This document shows positions 1-12,327 of a stretch of 64,000 bases of DNA, piece after piece; positions within the stretch are counted from its first letter, which is position 1, and each line of letters starts with the position of its first letter. Below the pieces are notes generated by a model. The model was not told the origin of the DNA. It made no database searches and saw only the letters and a program-made list of their open reading frames with translations. The translations under genes and the position numbers were made by a program. Source of the DNA: Prillingera fragicola. Taxonomy: Eukaryota; Basidiomycota; Tremellomycetes; Trichosporonales; Trichosporonaceae. Location: positions 186,001 through 250,000 of the forward strand of contig BEDY01000003.1 in assembly GCA_002335605.1 (NCBI GenBank), in the 5' to 3' direction.

Positions 1-1961
1 TTGTCCGTGCCAGTGCTCGTCCCGTATCGTACTGCAAGAGCTGTCCTTGGCTGCAGCTCGTGCGAGGAGTTGGAAACATGGCACCCAGGGTGCATGAGGA
101 CATGATCGATGCCAATGGGCCCAGACTAGGTTTGGACTTACGTGCGTGGACGGCAGGCACTGATCACTGACGCGCATACGCCGCTCGTTCTTGTGGGTCC
201 TGCAGCCTTCCTGGCAGATGTAAGCGCGCAAAGGGTCGCTTATCTGGGATTCATGGTCCTGGCCCCGTTTATCGGGCTGGAATGTGTACGAAGTCCTGCG
301 CTGTCTAGAATCCGTATTGTCTGTGGATGACGATTCGCGTGTCCATGCTGTAGCGTCTGGGTCACGCCACGGTTGATCGAGCCCATTGTCTACCCTACCG
401 GGCACGTCTTGCGATGAAACTTGCAGCCACCTGAAGGGAAGTGTTGGAGGCGTGGACCTGGATCTCGATGTGGATGCTGTAGCAACGAGTGCATGCATCA
501 AAATGGGAGAGAGTGCAAGTTGAGTAACAGTATAGAAGTCACCGAGAATGTGGGTGGTCCGGTGGCAAATAGTCACGTGATACATCTGATACCGGGGCTC
601 CACATCTGAATTTGATCCCGTCCCAACAGGTCACTTGCCTGGTCGAGCACTCCACATCTCTTTCCATCTCTTCCTCATCCTCTTTCTCGCTCCCACTCAT
701 CTTGCTCATTCCTGTGGGCTCATACACAACAGCCACATCAGCGCTTTCACCACACGTGCGCTGGACAATGACAGTCTCAGCCATAGCTTTTGGCCGCGTG
801 GGAACGCCGATGGCAGCCGCCAATGTGGTCTTCCTCGGTACCACAACATCCTCGAGCGGTCCAAAGTAAGGTCGTCCGCTACCGAGTGTGATGGGCGCCA
901 GTGGCGTAAGGCACTCTTTAAGGCTATGACTGCTGTCACGGAGACTTTCCTTTTGCCAATCACATTATCATCGCCATGCTGGTCGCTGCCAGAGGAGCAT
1001 TTTTGTTCCCTCGAACAGGACATGCTGCTCCAAGTACGTCGGTGACTCGGCGGTGTTCGTCACTACCCTGTTCATACCGAACTCTATCGCGCACATTGCC
1101 AATTTGCCAGTTCGCTACCCGCGGTATGGGGGTCACGCTTTCTCCATGACCGTCGATGCTCCACATCGCCGTTGTCGGCGTCCTCTCCGGTCGCGGACGG
1201 TGTGTGCTGTGTCTTTGAAGTGACGTGGCACACTTGGCACCGCCAACAGGGGCCAACTGAACACCTCGTTACCAATTGACATAGGTACCGGCTCCAGTAT
1301 TGCCAAGACGAGCTCCTCGCCATGGCCGCTCCCCACACCATCACTCCGTGCTCCCCCGGTGATCAACAACGCCGTCTTGCGATGATGCCCGCCACTTCGG
1401 CGATAGAGGCCCCCCTTCGCCACTACCGAGGATCACATCGAGTCTCTGAAAAGGTTGGCGATGACCAATTTAGGTAGCTGCTGCTCGCAGTATTGGCAAG
1501 ACGACTACCCGACCATTCGTCGGCGCTCGTCACCGACGCCATGTTGTTCACACAGTCGTCCCGCTCTCGGCATCTGGTTCAAGTGCGACGCCATCGTGCA
1601 TGTCTATGTTGACGACGGTAACGCTCATGGGACATTTGGTCTCTTGAACGAGCCGTTCTTCAACGTGGATGAGTGCGTGTGCTGCTCTGCATCATCGACC
1701 TCCAGCTTTCGGTGCTGTCAACTCAACACTGGCTGCCATCATCTCAGAGGACTTTGCACTGCGCAGCTGCACATACACGACTGGTGTAACCACATGAGTG
1801 GCGAAGGCGCTTTGTTGACGATCATGGAGCTTCTCGTCGCGATCTCAACTCAACTCAGCAATGTGACAATTGTGAAGACTGCCCAGGCCCAGGCACTCCC
1901 ATTACGAGAAACCCACAGCAACGCGATGGCAAATACAAGTCTGTGCATCGACCACTGCAAG
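1..1961. other. Intergenic, no supported gene
   Basis: Several frames are open for 60-180 codons, but none shows a signal peptide, a family motif, or splice sites that extend it. A palindromic E-box TCACGTGA lies at 573-580. The last few hundred bases must hold the promoter of the serpin gene that follows. Confidence 0.5.
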
Positions 1962-1969
1962 ATATATAA
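1962..1969 (+). promoter_or_regulatory. TATA box of the serpin gene
   Basis: ATATATAA lies about 50 bp before the ATG at 2020. The same TATA-to-ATG spacing (50-65 bp) occurs before the genes starting at 8915 and 60825, which supports this start. Confidence 0.55.
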
Positions 1970-2019
1970 GGATGCTCAGCGCATCCCTTCCCTTTCGCAC
2001 TCATAACATCAACTCAACC

Positions 2020-3313
2020 ATGACTGGCTTGAAGAAATTCCGGGCCCCCAAGAAGGTCACTACTCCAAAGGCCAAGACTGTTCCCATCACGGTGCCAGTC
2101 AAGGCAGCTCCTGTTCAGGACATTCCGAAGGGTAGCCACACTCAGAAATCAGAGCTGACCTCCAGCCAAAGACCCCCAGCAAGAGGCAGCCGACGCCCAG
2201 AATCTCATTGGCTACAAGATGCTCCAGCATTCCTACAAGGACAGCTCCGTCGCCCTCTCCCCGCTGTCCATTAGCATGTGCCTCGCCCTAGCCCTCGGTG
2301 GCATGGACGCGGTCGTCGCAGCCGACATGGCCGACAAGCTTGGTGGAGCCAGGTTCTACCCTACTCTTGCCAGACTGCTTGCCAGCAGGCACAGCACGCT
2401 GCGTGGTGGCAGTGCTCTTGCCATCAAGGCACCGCAGGATGGTGACTGGACTCTGGCGCCAACGTTCGTGGCCTGGGCGTCAAAGCTCGATGCCGAGATC
2501 AAGGTCGCGCCGTCGCTGCCAGCTGTTGCGGGGCCGCTTAACAGCTGGATTGCGGACAAGACGGACGGTTGCATTACCAACCTCATCGACGCTGCCCTCC
2601 TCAGTGGCGCGGATGCCGTGCTCGTGAACGCGCTTACGTTCACCGGCACATGGAGGTCTAAATTCGGTCACACAGAGCCCGGGATCTTTCACGGCGCTCA
2701 AGGCGATCGTACTGTGCAGATGATGCACCGCAAGGACCGCATGTCCATCGAGAAGGCCAGGGGCTATACTGCGGTCCACATGGGCTTCTCGCCGCCGGAA
2801 GCCGAAAGCGAGGATGACGAAAGCGAGGATAACTCTGACTCGGACGACAGCGGCCTGACCGATGGGTCCCACTTTATCGCCTACCTCCCCGACAAGCGTG
2901 GCGGCCCCACCATCCCCGAGCTCCTGGAGACGCTGGCCGACCCGCACCGTCCCAAGACCAAGTCTTCGAAGCCCAAGGTCAACCTGCAGTTCCCACGCCT
3001 CACGGAGGGCATTGAGTTTACCTCGAACATGATGGCGCTCCTCGCCGAGCTCGGCCTGCCCGTGGGCCAACCCCTGGGTCGTGCCTTTAACAGCGGCAGC
3101 GGCCCAGGCCCCATCATCAGCGCCATGGTTCATGCGACCAAGATTGAGTGGGACGAGCTTGGCGCGCGTGCCCAAGCCGCGACTGTTTTCGGCGTATGCA
3201 AGAGCGCTTGCCCTAGGCCCGAGGTCCCTATTGAGATCCACTTTGACCGCCCCTTTGTGTTTGTCATTGAGCAAGGCGAGGGTATTCCCGCCTTTATGGG
3301 CGTGTTTGTCTAA
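2020..3313 (+). CDS. Serpin-family protein (serine/cysteine protease inhibitor fold), intracellular
   Basis: Likely exons are 2020-2131 and 2166-3313. The 34-nt intron has a CTGAC branch site and a CCAG acceptor, and the product is 419 aa. Family landmarks appear in order: SVALSPLSISMCLALALGG (helix B), GCITNLID, LVNALTFTGTWRSKF (strand 3A), FIAYLPD, and the C-terminal signature FDRPFVFVIEQ followed by AFMGVFV. The hinge before the reactive loop reads ELGARAQAAT. It keeps the P15 Gly and the Ala-rich P12-P9 positions of inhibitory serpins, but P14 is Ala instead of Thr/Ser. By hinge counting the scissile region falls around CKSA. There is no signal peptide: the N-terminus is Lys/Pro-rich, so a cytosolic or nuclear site is inferred. 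An acidic Asp/Glu/Ser insert sits before FIAYLPD. The exact splice donor is uncertain (2092 with acceptor 2179 is the alternative); the family call is firm. Confidence 0.85.
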
Positions 3314-3621
3314 ATTCTGGGAGTGTCTGTGTGGCGCGCGGACATAGTCTCCATAAAGACGGAAAATGAACTCTGTGTGTGGCTCTTGCTCGTCCCATGT
3401 TCCGAGTTTTTCGGGGCACGAGGGCAACAGCGGGTCGGTCCGAGGTTGTGTCCACGCTTGTGTGGGTGGACACGATTGTCGGACAAGTCGCAAGTACGTT
3501 GAACTCGCGCTGCGTCCCGAGGTGGCCCAGACTTGGCCAAAGAGCGTTCCTGCCACACCGACTCGACCCAGTCAAATTTCCCAACATTATCGGCATTTAC
3601 ATCACCGCCGCCTTGTTCACC

Positions 3622-4270
3622 ATGTTCAACCCCGAAGTGAGTCCTCGCCACCACGACCCCCGTCTTTGTCGCGAACGCTGAGCCCCAGCCCGCCTCGCCA
3701 TCCATCGACGGGCACCTCTCCGACGCCGCAGCCCACCTCTCACTATCAGGCCACACCCCACCCCCAACCTCACGCGGGACCTCACCGAGCCTCGACCGAC
3801 TATCCCCCACGGCCCAAGCCCTGCTCGACGCGCGACACGCCGCACACACGACAGCACTCGCAACATGCCTGCAGGCCTGCGAGGGACGGCTCGCCGATGC
3901 GGAAAACACCTTCGCGCGCGCCGTGGTGCAGCTCGTAGTGGCGCGCCCGAGTCCCGCGCGTAGGGAGGCGTATGCGGCGTACATTGTTGCGCTGGATGGG
4001 TTGTGGCGGGAGCGCGTTGAGGGGGTCGAGGGGGCTATGGAGGAGCATTCGAGGGCGGTTTGGGATCTCGAGGGCGGGTATGATGGGGATGTGGCGCGGG
4101 CTGCTAGTGACGACGCCTTGGAGGGTGGAGGTGGTGGTGGGGAGAGCCAAGGTTCCGAGCCTGCGGGAGAACGCGGGGCAGTATCGGACACAGGCGAGCT
4201 GCGCGCTGACTCGGAGACGCGCGAGAGGGTAGCTCCTACCGAGGCGGGTATGGACGAAGACAAGGTATAG
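3622..4270 (+). CDS. Hypothetical coiled-coil-like protein
   Basis: Exon 1 (3622-3636) encodes only MFNPE. A 52-nt GTGAGT...CCCCAG intron (3637-3688) leads to exon 2, giving 198 aa. Ser/Pro-rich residues 6-45 precede a helical, heptad-like stretch (roughly residues 47-125, with ALLDARHAAHTTALATCLQ and AYAAYIVALDGLWRERVEG). An acidic Gly/Glu-rich tail follows. I do not recognise the family. The frame has the Ala/Arg/Glu balance of real coding DNA and its stop is followed by non-coding sequence. The start is the weakest part: the five-codon first exon rests on a good donor and on frame continuity. A 317-codon open frame on the other strand over the same DNA is Ser/Arg/Pro junk and was discarded. 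Confidence 0.6.
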
Positions 4271-6099
4271 CCTGGCGGCTGTTCTTGGATGGTGGCCAGG
4301 TCGCTTGGTCCGAGTTCTGCGGCCTAGACGACAGAGTGGAGTTGGGGCATTGACAGGAAATGCTATAGCTGCGCGTGATAATGGCGACTTTGACTTCGCC
4401 TCACTCTCATCGCTGGAGTCTCGATATTGCTTGGGAGACCACCTCGTTGTGGCTCAACTCAGCTTTCTCAACAAGCTCATCAAATTTGGTTGACACCGCT
4501 GACTGGTTAGAAGCTTCGGGTATTGTTTCAGTCTTGTCATGCTTATCCATTGGTTGATGGGAAACTGGTGTGTGTGTGAGGAGGAGGACGGAGTGTAACT
4601 CGTTCGGGGATTGTCTCACGACACTGCGCAATCGAATGTTGTGGCCACCTACATCTCAACTGCGCCGCAGTATTCACTAACTACGTTCGATGACCGCAAT
4701 GCCACATGTGCCCCGAGCCCTCCATTTTTGACACTCTGCACTCGCATATGGCAGACGTACATAACAATGGACAATACCAAAGCACAACACAGTGCAGAGT
4801 CAATCGGCATGTACTACTATGAGCACTGGTGCCACCTTCACTTCCTGTCGGTAGAGGGTTGCTCAAACAGCGCCTGCGCAGCAGCTTGGGGCCCAGAACT
4901 CTGGCAAAGCTCCTATCCCCGCCTTTCAGGAGACGAAGGCTGTACCCTCGCCTTGCTGGCGAGCTGAATTATTCCCTTCTCCCAATTTCTCTACCTGACA
5001 CCAACACTCGCGGCCGGGAGAAAGGTTCCATGTGTTTCCCTGCCACAACGCACCTCCGGGGGCTTGGAGAACGATCCGGAGATCATAGAAGACTTGGCCC
5101 AAAGGGGTGCGTGAAGCGTTGGCTTACTTGGGTTGCATTGTGAGTGTGGGGCTCACAATGCTGGGTGGCAGAGAGGGAACAGCATATGAATACGTGAAGT
5201 TTGGTCCCCACCGCCGAACGAGGCTGCGCTCACTCGAGCCCGTCCACCGAGCACCGGCACCCCGAGGGCGGCGGTGTCGGCACTCTCGGCAACGCACTGT
5301 CGGTGACCAGTATTGTACCGCATGGTCAGCAGCGGTTTGCACTGCATATGCACAAGCGAAGAAGAACGATGGTGATGCACAGGCATGACATTGTGTGAGA
5401 TGTGAGCATGATCTGAGGATGATGTAAGCAGGCTCGTTAGGGCGTCGCCTGCACATCCTTCTTGATCGCGTTCACCCTCATTCTTGGCTTCACTGACACA
5501 TGTGTTGCGTTTCGCCATGTCCTGCTCTAGCGCCGACTGCCGTTGCGAGCATCAACTGAATGGCCAACCTGGCCATTGCCGAGGTAGCTCCGGCGTGTGT
5601 GGATATGCTGGGCTCTGCTTTCGTTCAAGTGATGGGCCGTATGGTCTCGCAGCTCTCCCTGTTGTGACCTCGCGGTCAGCGTAGCAGTGAGCGACATTGA
5701 CTTGTCGTCAAGAGGACGTCGTCGTTTCACGCCTTCTCAACGGTACGGACTGGATGTTGGCCAATGGACGTTGCTAACCCCAGGTGGAGATATCCGGGCC
5801 GGTTCACCGGACTCACCCACCACCTGCATGAGCGACTGTTGCTCACCGCTAGCAACAGCAATGCATAGCACTCGGACAGTGAACACCACAATACCAGCAA
5901 CATGCAAGCGCCTACAGGAACATCCCAGCTCCCACTGGCCATGCATGACGGACTTAAGGCCCACCCCCATCCCGTCCGCCGCACTGAACCCGCCAGCCCA
6001 GGTGCGTCGGCTATGTTCCGTCTCTGCCTCGCGTATCCACACCTGGGCCCCCACTTGTTCACCCCCAACTTGCTGTTTCTTGCATCCTCACCATCAGCC
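4271..6099. other. Intergenic, no supported gene
   Basis: Open frames here are short, start weakly, overlap on both strands, and carry no recognisable motif. The 3' part presumably holds the promoter of the mitochondrial carrier. Confidence 0.5.
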
Positions 6100-7682
6100 A
6101 TGTCGTCGCCAAACCTCCCCTTCGACAGCCCCTATCACCCCGCACACGAGCTCGCGCTCAAGATGCTCGCTGCCGGTGTGTACTGCGCTGGGCCTACAGG
6201 ATGGTAGCTGACAGCACGCTTTCTTACCCACCCGTCCATCCCGTCCGTCACACTTGTTGGTTTCTTCACGACACGCAACGACGACAGGCATGTCCGGCAG
6301 CGTGAGCGCAAGTGTGACCAACCCAGCAGACTTGGTGAGTACCCCGGCTTTCCACATCGGTACCGATTCGCCCGGCGACGCACGCTGGTCCGGAGCCCCG
6401 TCCAGCTACAGTCCGGGGCACGCGCTGACTTCGAAAGGTCAAAGTCAGGCAGCAGCTGTTCGTCAAGGCCGGCTCGGGTCTGTCGCCACGCTTCTCGCGG
6501 GTGCTCGTCGATATGGTCCGGACGGAGGGGTGGAGTAGTTTGACGAATGGTGTATCCGTGAGTTACCGCCGCGACGGCTGTGGGCCTCCGCGACGAGACC
6601 CGAGGATTGAAGAAAGCTTGTGCTGACGAGATCAGGCGGCTGTTCTCCGTGAGATGAGCTAGTACGTTCCCAGCTCTGCGCGAGCTACCAGACCTCACTT
6701 GCACACGGGCGGGCACTAACGAAGCAGCGGCGGAATACGCTTTGGCAGCTACGACCTGTTCAAATCCCTCATCCTCTCGGCCTCACCCGGCACCGACGCC
6801 CACAGCGTGCCCGTAAAGCTCGGCGCGGGCTTGACGTCGGGCATGATTGGTGCCGCCATTGCCAACCCGGCAGACATGCTCAAGGTCCGCATGCAGGCTC
6901 TTGGCGGCAGCAAGCTGGGGCTCGTTGGGCATGCCAAGGAGGTGTATGCCGAGTATGGCGTCAAGGGGTTTTGGAGGGGAGTGGGACCTACTATTGCTCG
7001 GTGAGTGATTTGCTGTCGAGGGGCTGGGCGAAGTGGTGTGTGTGGCGAGGGCGGCTGCTCGTCGAGCTCGAGGCCCACCGGCGGTTGGCTGCAGGCTAGC
7101 TGGCAGAACCCCAGGAGGGTGTTAGGTGGTCGTGGCAGACGCTTGGCTCCTCAGTCTGAGAGGGCGGCTACTGCAGGAGCTGCCATGATCGTTTCGCCGC
7201 CAGCTGTGGTGACGCTCGTCCTCAGCCTGCAGGCTAGGTTGTCTCGACAGCCAGGCGAGAGCTTCACCACCAATTCCCCGTCCCCTCGTCGTCTAGTTGC
7301 ATGACGCTAACACTCCAGCGCCGGTGTCCTGACCGCGTCACAACTCGGGTCCTACGACATTGCCAAACACTTTGTGCGCACGCACTACGCGGACCTGTTC
7401 CCCGAGGGCCTCACGACGCACCTGGCGTGTTCAGGCTTTGCCGGCTTTGTGTGCTCTGTCACGTCTGCACCAATCGACACGGTCAAGGTCCGAGTCATGA
7501 ACGCGCCCAAGGGCCAGAACGCTACTGCGTTCAGTGTGATTGGAGACATTGTGAGGAATGAGGGACCACTGGCGTTCTACAAGGGATTCTTTGGATGTTG
7601 GATCCGGCTGTGGCCTCATACGGTCATTAGTTTGATCTTGTTTGAGAAGCTGAGGGCTGGGTTTGGGTTGGCGCCAATCTAG
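6100..7682 (+). CDS. Mitochondrial carrier family (SLC25) protein, UCP/dicarboxylate-like
   Basis: Six exons join in frame: 6100-6175, 6288-6334, 6438-6557, 6636-6661, 6728-7000, 7319-7682. The product is 301 aa, the normal carrier length. The three carrier repeats are each marked by the signature after an odd-numbered helix: TNPADLVKVR (repeat 1, rebuilt across intron 2), ANPADMLKVRMQ (repeat 2) and APIDTVKVR (repeat 3). YGGIRFGSYDLFK and QLGSYDIAKHF are typical even-helix motifs. It should sit in the inner mitochondrial membrane and exchange a small anion or proton. The closest family I can suggest is the UCP/dicarboxylate/kidney-carrier group, but the substrate cannot be read from sequence. 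Branch sites (GCTGAC, ACTAAC, GCTAAC) precede the acceptors. Intron 5 (7001-7318, 318 nt) is far longer than the others. Confidence 0.92.
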
Positions 7683-8914
7683 ACGAGATTGAGCGTTAGC
7701 GCAAGCTGCTCGTGGGGGCGAGTGAAGACCGACCAGGCGGCAATCACAAGAGGGTGGTTGTCGCCGAGTCGTCGGCACGGAGGGATCAGAAGGACCACCG
7801 CACGAACGATATCGCCTCATCATGGCGGAGGCGGGTTGTACTGTTTGTACTCGGGCTATAGATGCATGAGAGGGTATACCCGTGCGTCAGTACCGGCGAG
7901 CGTATGACGGGAGTGGTGACGAGTGCATGAGGTGAGCAGCTTCAATCAGTTTACTCGGCTGATCTGTTGATCAGCGCGAGCTGCGAGGGAATGGTCAATA
8001 ATTACGATGCTCAACCCAATGCCCTCACCGCACCGATGGCGCTGCGCACCATGCCCAGGCGCAGAGATGACTGCGCAAAATGTCACTATGGCGCACAGCG
8101 CAGCGCGTTCCGCGCATGGCGCGACGGGTTCGGTGTCCTCATCGCAGCGCACCTCTTCGGCTCTACTCTGGCCGCATGATCTGCAGACTGGGCATGGTGG
8201 TTCATCAGTGTAAACAGCTGTCAATTCAGTACCTACCCGTGTCAATCTCTTGCAATTCAAACAGTCTGTCGTGCGACGTTCCGATGTCGATTCCAGTAAA
8301 CCCCTGATCCCTAGAAACGCCACTTTCTCCCTCGTCCATTCATCATGCTGGGCTCATCAACGCTTCCCTTCTCGCTTCTCTGACAAGGGAAGCAATGCTC
8401 TCGTAGGAATGGTAATGTTCCGGGACAGGCTGGGCAGAGTATCAATTCGTGCCGGTCTATCATGCACGTCATGTCGCGGGTCTCGATGTGCGAGCAGCCC
8501 ACAGGCCGCAGGTAACTCTTCTCTCGTCCAGCGAGTATAGGCACACGGCGCAATGAGCCAGATGATGCATATTGTCAGTACCGAGCCCGCCTGCCATGCC
8601 AATCACTATGCTCGCAAGGGACATAGGGGATTGGCTCACGCCTACACCGAGACGACGACTACACCAGCGTTCAGAGCAATCAGCCTGATGATCGTCCGGT
8701 GCCGAGTAGCCAGGGAACGCCGTGTTCCATTCCTGCACCACTCTCATCCCTTCCTTCGTCATCGACTGGAAAGCAATGTCAACACCGGGGAGGCCTCACA
8801 CGACAGCCTGCGACGTCCATCCCTTGACTGCGCTCACTGTCCATGCATATAAGAAGGCCAGCGCGAGTGCAATGACAGCGCCATCCTCCCACACCCCACC
8901 ACATTGTCCCTGCC
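7683..8914. other. Intergenic; possible remnants of a membrane protein on the minus strand
   Basis: No complete gene found. On the minus strand between about 8350 and 8900, hydrophobic pieces (AVIALALAFLYAWT, IIRLIALNAGVVVVSV, ICIIWLIAPCAYTRW) lie in different frames with possible donors between them. They could be exons of a small multi-span protein or decay debris; I could not join them convincingly. Confidence 0.3.
8846..8853 (+). promoter_or_regulatory. TATA box for the gene at 8915
   Basis: CATATAAG lies 61 bp before the ATG at 8915, similar to the TATA spacing at the serpin gene. Confidence 0.5.
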
Positions 8915-9411
8915 ATGACCTACGCAACAGAAAAGCCCACCACCACGCCCCACCCGGCAGTGTATCCAGCCACCAAGGCCACACCAGCAACAATCGCCCC
9001 CCCACACCGCTCCCTCCTCGCCAGCCTGCCCGTCCGCACACGCCTCCTCGCCCTCCTAGTCTTCACAGGGACCCTCCTCGGCGTCCTCCTAGGCGCCCAC
9101 CTCCCTCCCACGCGCTGCGCACCGTCAGTCCCCTTTCCTTCCGTATACAAAAACTGACGAGACCCAGGACAGACGAAACATGCAACGACCTCGCGGCGCT
9201 GCAGCGCACGATCGCGCTGATACAGGGCCGCGTGGCCGTCGTCGACGGCGTGATCGTGCCGACCCTCTATGGGCTGGTGGTCAAGTGGGTGCGCGCGACT
9301 GGGTGGGGGGTGCAGATGGGTATTAATGGTGTGGGACTGGTTTGGGCCTTGGACTGGGCGGTGTCGTCGGCGGCGGCGCCGGCTCCGGGGGAGGAGGAGG
9401 AGATGGTGTAG
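8915..9411 (+). CDS. Small membrane protein, unknown function
   Basis: Exons 8915-9123 and 9168-9411 are joined over a 44-nt intron (donor GTCAGT, branch ACTGAC, acceptor CCCAG) and encode 150 aa. A Thr/Pro-rich N-terminus of about 40 residues precedes a transmembrane helix (TRLLALLVFTGTLLGVLLGA) that ends just before the splice site. The splice is phase 2 and is followed by a Cys-containing segment. One or two further hydrophobic stretches follow (VVDGVIVPTLYGLVVKWV, INGVGLVWALDWAV), then an acidic Glu tail. The layout (short exon 1 ending in a TM helix, phase-2 intron, Cys soon after) recurs in the genes at 15764 and 16874 and partly at 10929. Family unknown. Confidence 0.7.
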
Positions 9412-10928
9412 AGGCTGTGAGGGCTTGTTGTTTGGTGGGGATATTGTTGCATGTATTCATTAGTGGTTCGTGGAAGGGGTGAGCTGCGGGTCGGCGCAGC
9501 GCATCGCATCTCTTCACATCTCTTGTGCGATGTGCGCAGAGATGCCGCGTTCGCAGGGAAGTCGTGTGATCATGATGGCTTGAGAACTGACAAGTCTGAC
9601 AATGAGCAGGCTCGGTGTGTCCATCACACTGCTGTGTCTGTGGTGTCCTTTTTGAGTTGAAGGAGTGAGAAAGGATGTGGTAGGGGAGGACGGTGTGGTG
9701 CGGCGCAGTCAGGTCCAGGAGATGTCAAAGCTGTCGGACTTGTCAAGCGCTCGCTACCTTCTTTAGCACGCGTGCGTGTCAGTGGACGAGATGATGGTTG
9801 CCGGGGTTGTGGACCTTGCAGCTAAGTACTGTACTGCACAAGTTGGAACGTGCAACCACAAGAAGAGTTGCGCGACGTGTTGGCGGCCAACAGCCCACAC
9901 CTCACAACATCAGCTGCCTGTGCCTAGGCGACCAGATCCAGTGCTAGCCTGCATTAGAGGACGAGCCGCGTTATAAGCTCGTGTAATTGCTGCGCCGAGC
10001 GGATGTGGAAGGCTTTGTTGATTGAAACAAGAGGGGCCGCGAGCTCAATGGCCAGGCCGAGCAGTTGGACACAAGGAGTAGCAGGAGCAGGATGTGGTCA
10101 GATGATCATGACGTTGAGAGTGAGTTGTTTGGCAGTTGGAAATGGTGGATGTCGTTCTACGTCTAAGAGAGCATATGGATGGTCAAGACAGTGGTTGAGA
10201 CGCGTCACGACGCGTATGACAGAGTAGTCCGAGTCGTGGCTGACGAGAGAGAGAGAGATTTCGGGACCAGTTGTCGATCATTTCTCGGCAATCACTCATG
10301 CGCGCACTCGTGTTCGTCAAGCGGCGCTCTCCACTCGCTGTGCATGTACCTATGCAGAGCAGGTGCCGAGCCGTCGTTGTGCGCCTGCTGTCCCAGATCT
10401 GCCATGCATGCAAGAGAGAGAGCAAGAGCAAGTGTCAACAACAATGAGATCTGACGTGAGCCATCTGGCGGACGATCTCCACCCAAAGAGGCAAGAGGTG
10501 CGTCATTACCGGCAACTACCTCAACCCATGCTCTCCTCGATCGTCTGCCTCGTCTGCACGCGCGTACTGCAGCTGCTGCATGACGCGTTCACGCGCTGCA
10601 GCTAGGCCCAGACACGGGTAAAGTTGCAGCATGTGCAGGGAGATGTGATCAGCTGGGCGCTGAACAACGGGGCGATCCAGCGAGTTGTCCACTATTGACA
10701 CTGGATTCTTGGCACAAAGTATAATTGATAGCAACTGTTCACTTGTGATTCACTAGTTGTCAACGACCAACAACGACGCCAGGTTACACCCGTCTCTTCA
10801 CGCCCAACCACTGCTCGCTCCACCACCATCACCACTTCTCCCAGCTGGACGCCCCTCCCCCTTTGTCTCCACCTCAACACGTCCTTTGTGATCCCGCCTC
10901 CTCTCATCGCACACTTCCCGCTGGCAAG
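9412..10928. other. Intergenic, no supported gene
   Basis: Only short overlapping open frames without motifs. There is a GA-rich run (GAGAGAGAGA) near 10250. The 3' end should carry the promoter of the gene at 10929. Confidence 0.5.
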
Positions 10929-11945
10929 ATGCGCGCCTACGACTGCAGGCAGGAGCGCTGCTCATCGTCCGTGGCAGGGGTCTTGCTGGCGCTGCTCGTG
11001 GCAGCGCTCTGGGTCGCTCATCACTTGTAAGTGATCAATGTTGCGTCATGGTGCTGGTGTGCGTGTCAGGTCAGATGGCGTCGAGACAGTGTGCGTTGGC
11101 GCAGCGATGGCATCGCAGGGTGGCTGAGCTATCCACGACACTGAGCCTTCTACGCCGCTGCTCCACACACTGTGCGTCTGGCTGCAGATAGCTGTTGGGC
11201 GAACCTGTCCTCTACCACACGTTCGTCGTCAGCGGCGCTGTGCCCGTCGGACACTCCACCCTGACACCGACTTCACCTCCCCTTCGCCTCCTCGTAAGCA
11301 GTACTGACCAGCAGCAACTTGATCGGCCCCCCGCCAGGCCCAACCGCTGGCCGCGACGCGCAGCACGCGTACATCCACGGCGCAGCCGTAGCGCTCACGA
11401 CACTCCTCGCCCTCGCGTGCCTGCTGTACACGATCTCCACCGCGATCTCCGCCCTCCGTGCGCTCCCCTCCTCCTCCCCCGCGCGCACAGCTCTCCTGGC
11501 CACAACCACAAGCATCGGGGGCAAGCAGCGCGAGTCCCCGGCACCCACCCCAGCGCCAGACGCGGAGCGCGGCCACGCCCTCCCGTCCAACGGCAACGGC
11601 GTGCTCCTCCCGCCCTCCATGCGCTCCTCGCCCGTCAGCGTCTCCCCGCACGCGCGGCTGTTCACCACCACCCTCCTGCTCGTGCTCGCCCTGTGCGCCG
11701 TGGGCGGGAGCGTGTCCTGGCTCAGATGGTCGCTCAGGTTTCTGCGCAAGAATGCCGACCACAGCACGGTTGAGCGCAAGGCGCTCGCGGCGTTCATGCT
11801 TGGTCTACGCAGTGTTTGGGCGGTAGGCGGAGCTGTCGTGCTTTGTGTGGGATTGCGCAAGGTGCTGAGGGGCAAGCAGCAGAGGGACATTGTTTGTCCG
11901 TCGCCGGTTAGGACCAAGGGGCATGTGTGGCCCACGCTTAACTAG
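10929..11945 (+). CDS. Four-span membrane protein, unknown function
   Basis: Exon 1 (10929-11026) encodes a short Cys-containing N-terminus and a TM helix (VAGVLLALLVAALWVAHH). The GTAAGT donor is phase 2. Exon 2 starts at 11312 or 11315, after a TACTGAC branch and a CAGCAG acceptor, and runs to 11945. The product is about 242 aa with three further hydrophobic segments (ALTTLLALACLLYTISTAI, FTTTLLLVLALCAVGGSVSW, VWAVGGAVVLCVGLRKVL). A Ser/Pro/Ala-rich loop of about 60 residues separates helices 2 and 3. The implied intron is 285-288 nt, long for this window, so a small middle exon may be missing: the frame around 11192-11293 (ending at GTAAGC) is a candidate, but its phase does not fit exon 1. 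I do not recognise the family. Confidence 0.6.
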
Positions 11946-12327
11946 TGTGACGACCTCGACCAAGGCTGCGTTTGCGAGCGTTAAGACATGTCGATGGAGA
12001 CTGGTACGACAAAGCGCAACGTGCGCCTGATGACCATCTTCACCACAAATGCCGCGCCACAGCAACACTACGTAGGCGGTCGACGGCTCAAAGACAAGTG
12101 GATGTTGAATCAAGAAATCAGAAGACCATGCGCGTTCTTGCACTGCAGCAGAGCGCGCCTGTACCACCCCCATGTACTATACCCCCTGTGCAACATGTAC
12201 TGAACGACCATGCATGATGTCGGCATGTGAGCGCTTCTCCGCGCTGACGCACACATTGAGCGTAACTGGCTGCATATCTCACGTCTGACACAAATCTACA
12301 TGACCCAACAAGATCCAACCCCGGAAC
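11946..12327. other. Convergent intergenic gap
   Basis: This gap holds the 3' ends of the + strand membrane-protein gene and the minus-strand acyl-CoA synthetase. I see no gene in it. Confidence 0.6.

Noticed and set aside
3310..4263. 317-codon open frame on the minus strand
   Set aside because: It is a Ser/Arg/Pro-rich shadow of the + strand gene at 3622-4270, with no motif and no splice logic.
8357..8900. Minus-strand hydrophobic fragments that might form a multi-span protein
   Set aside because: Pieces lie in different frames and no set of donors and acceptors joined them in phase. They also overlap the TATA box of the + strand gene.
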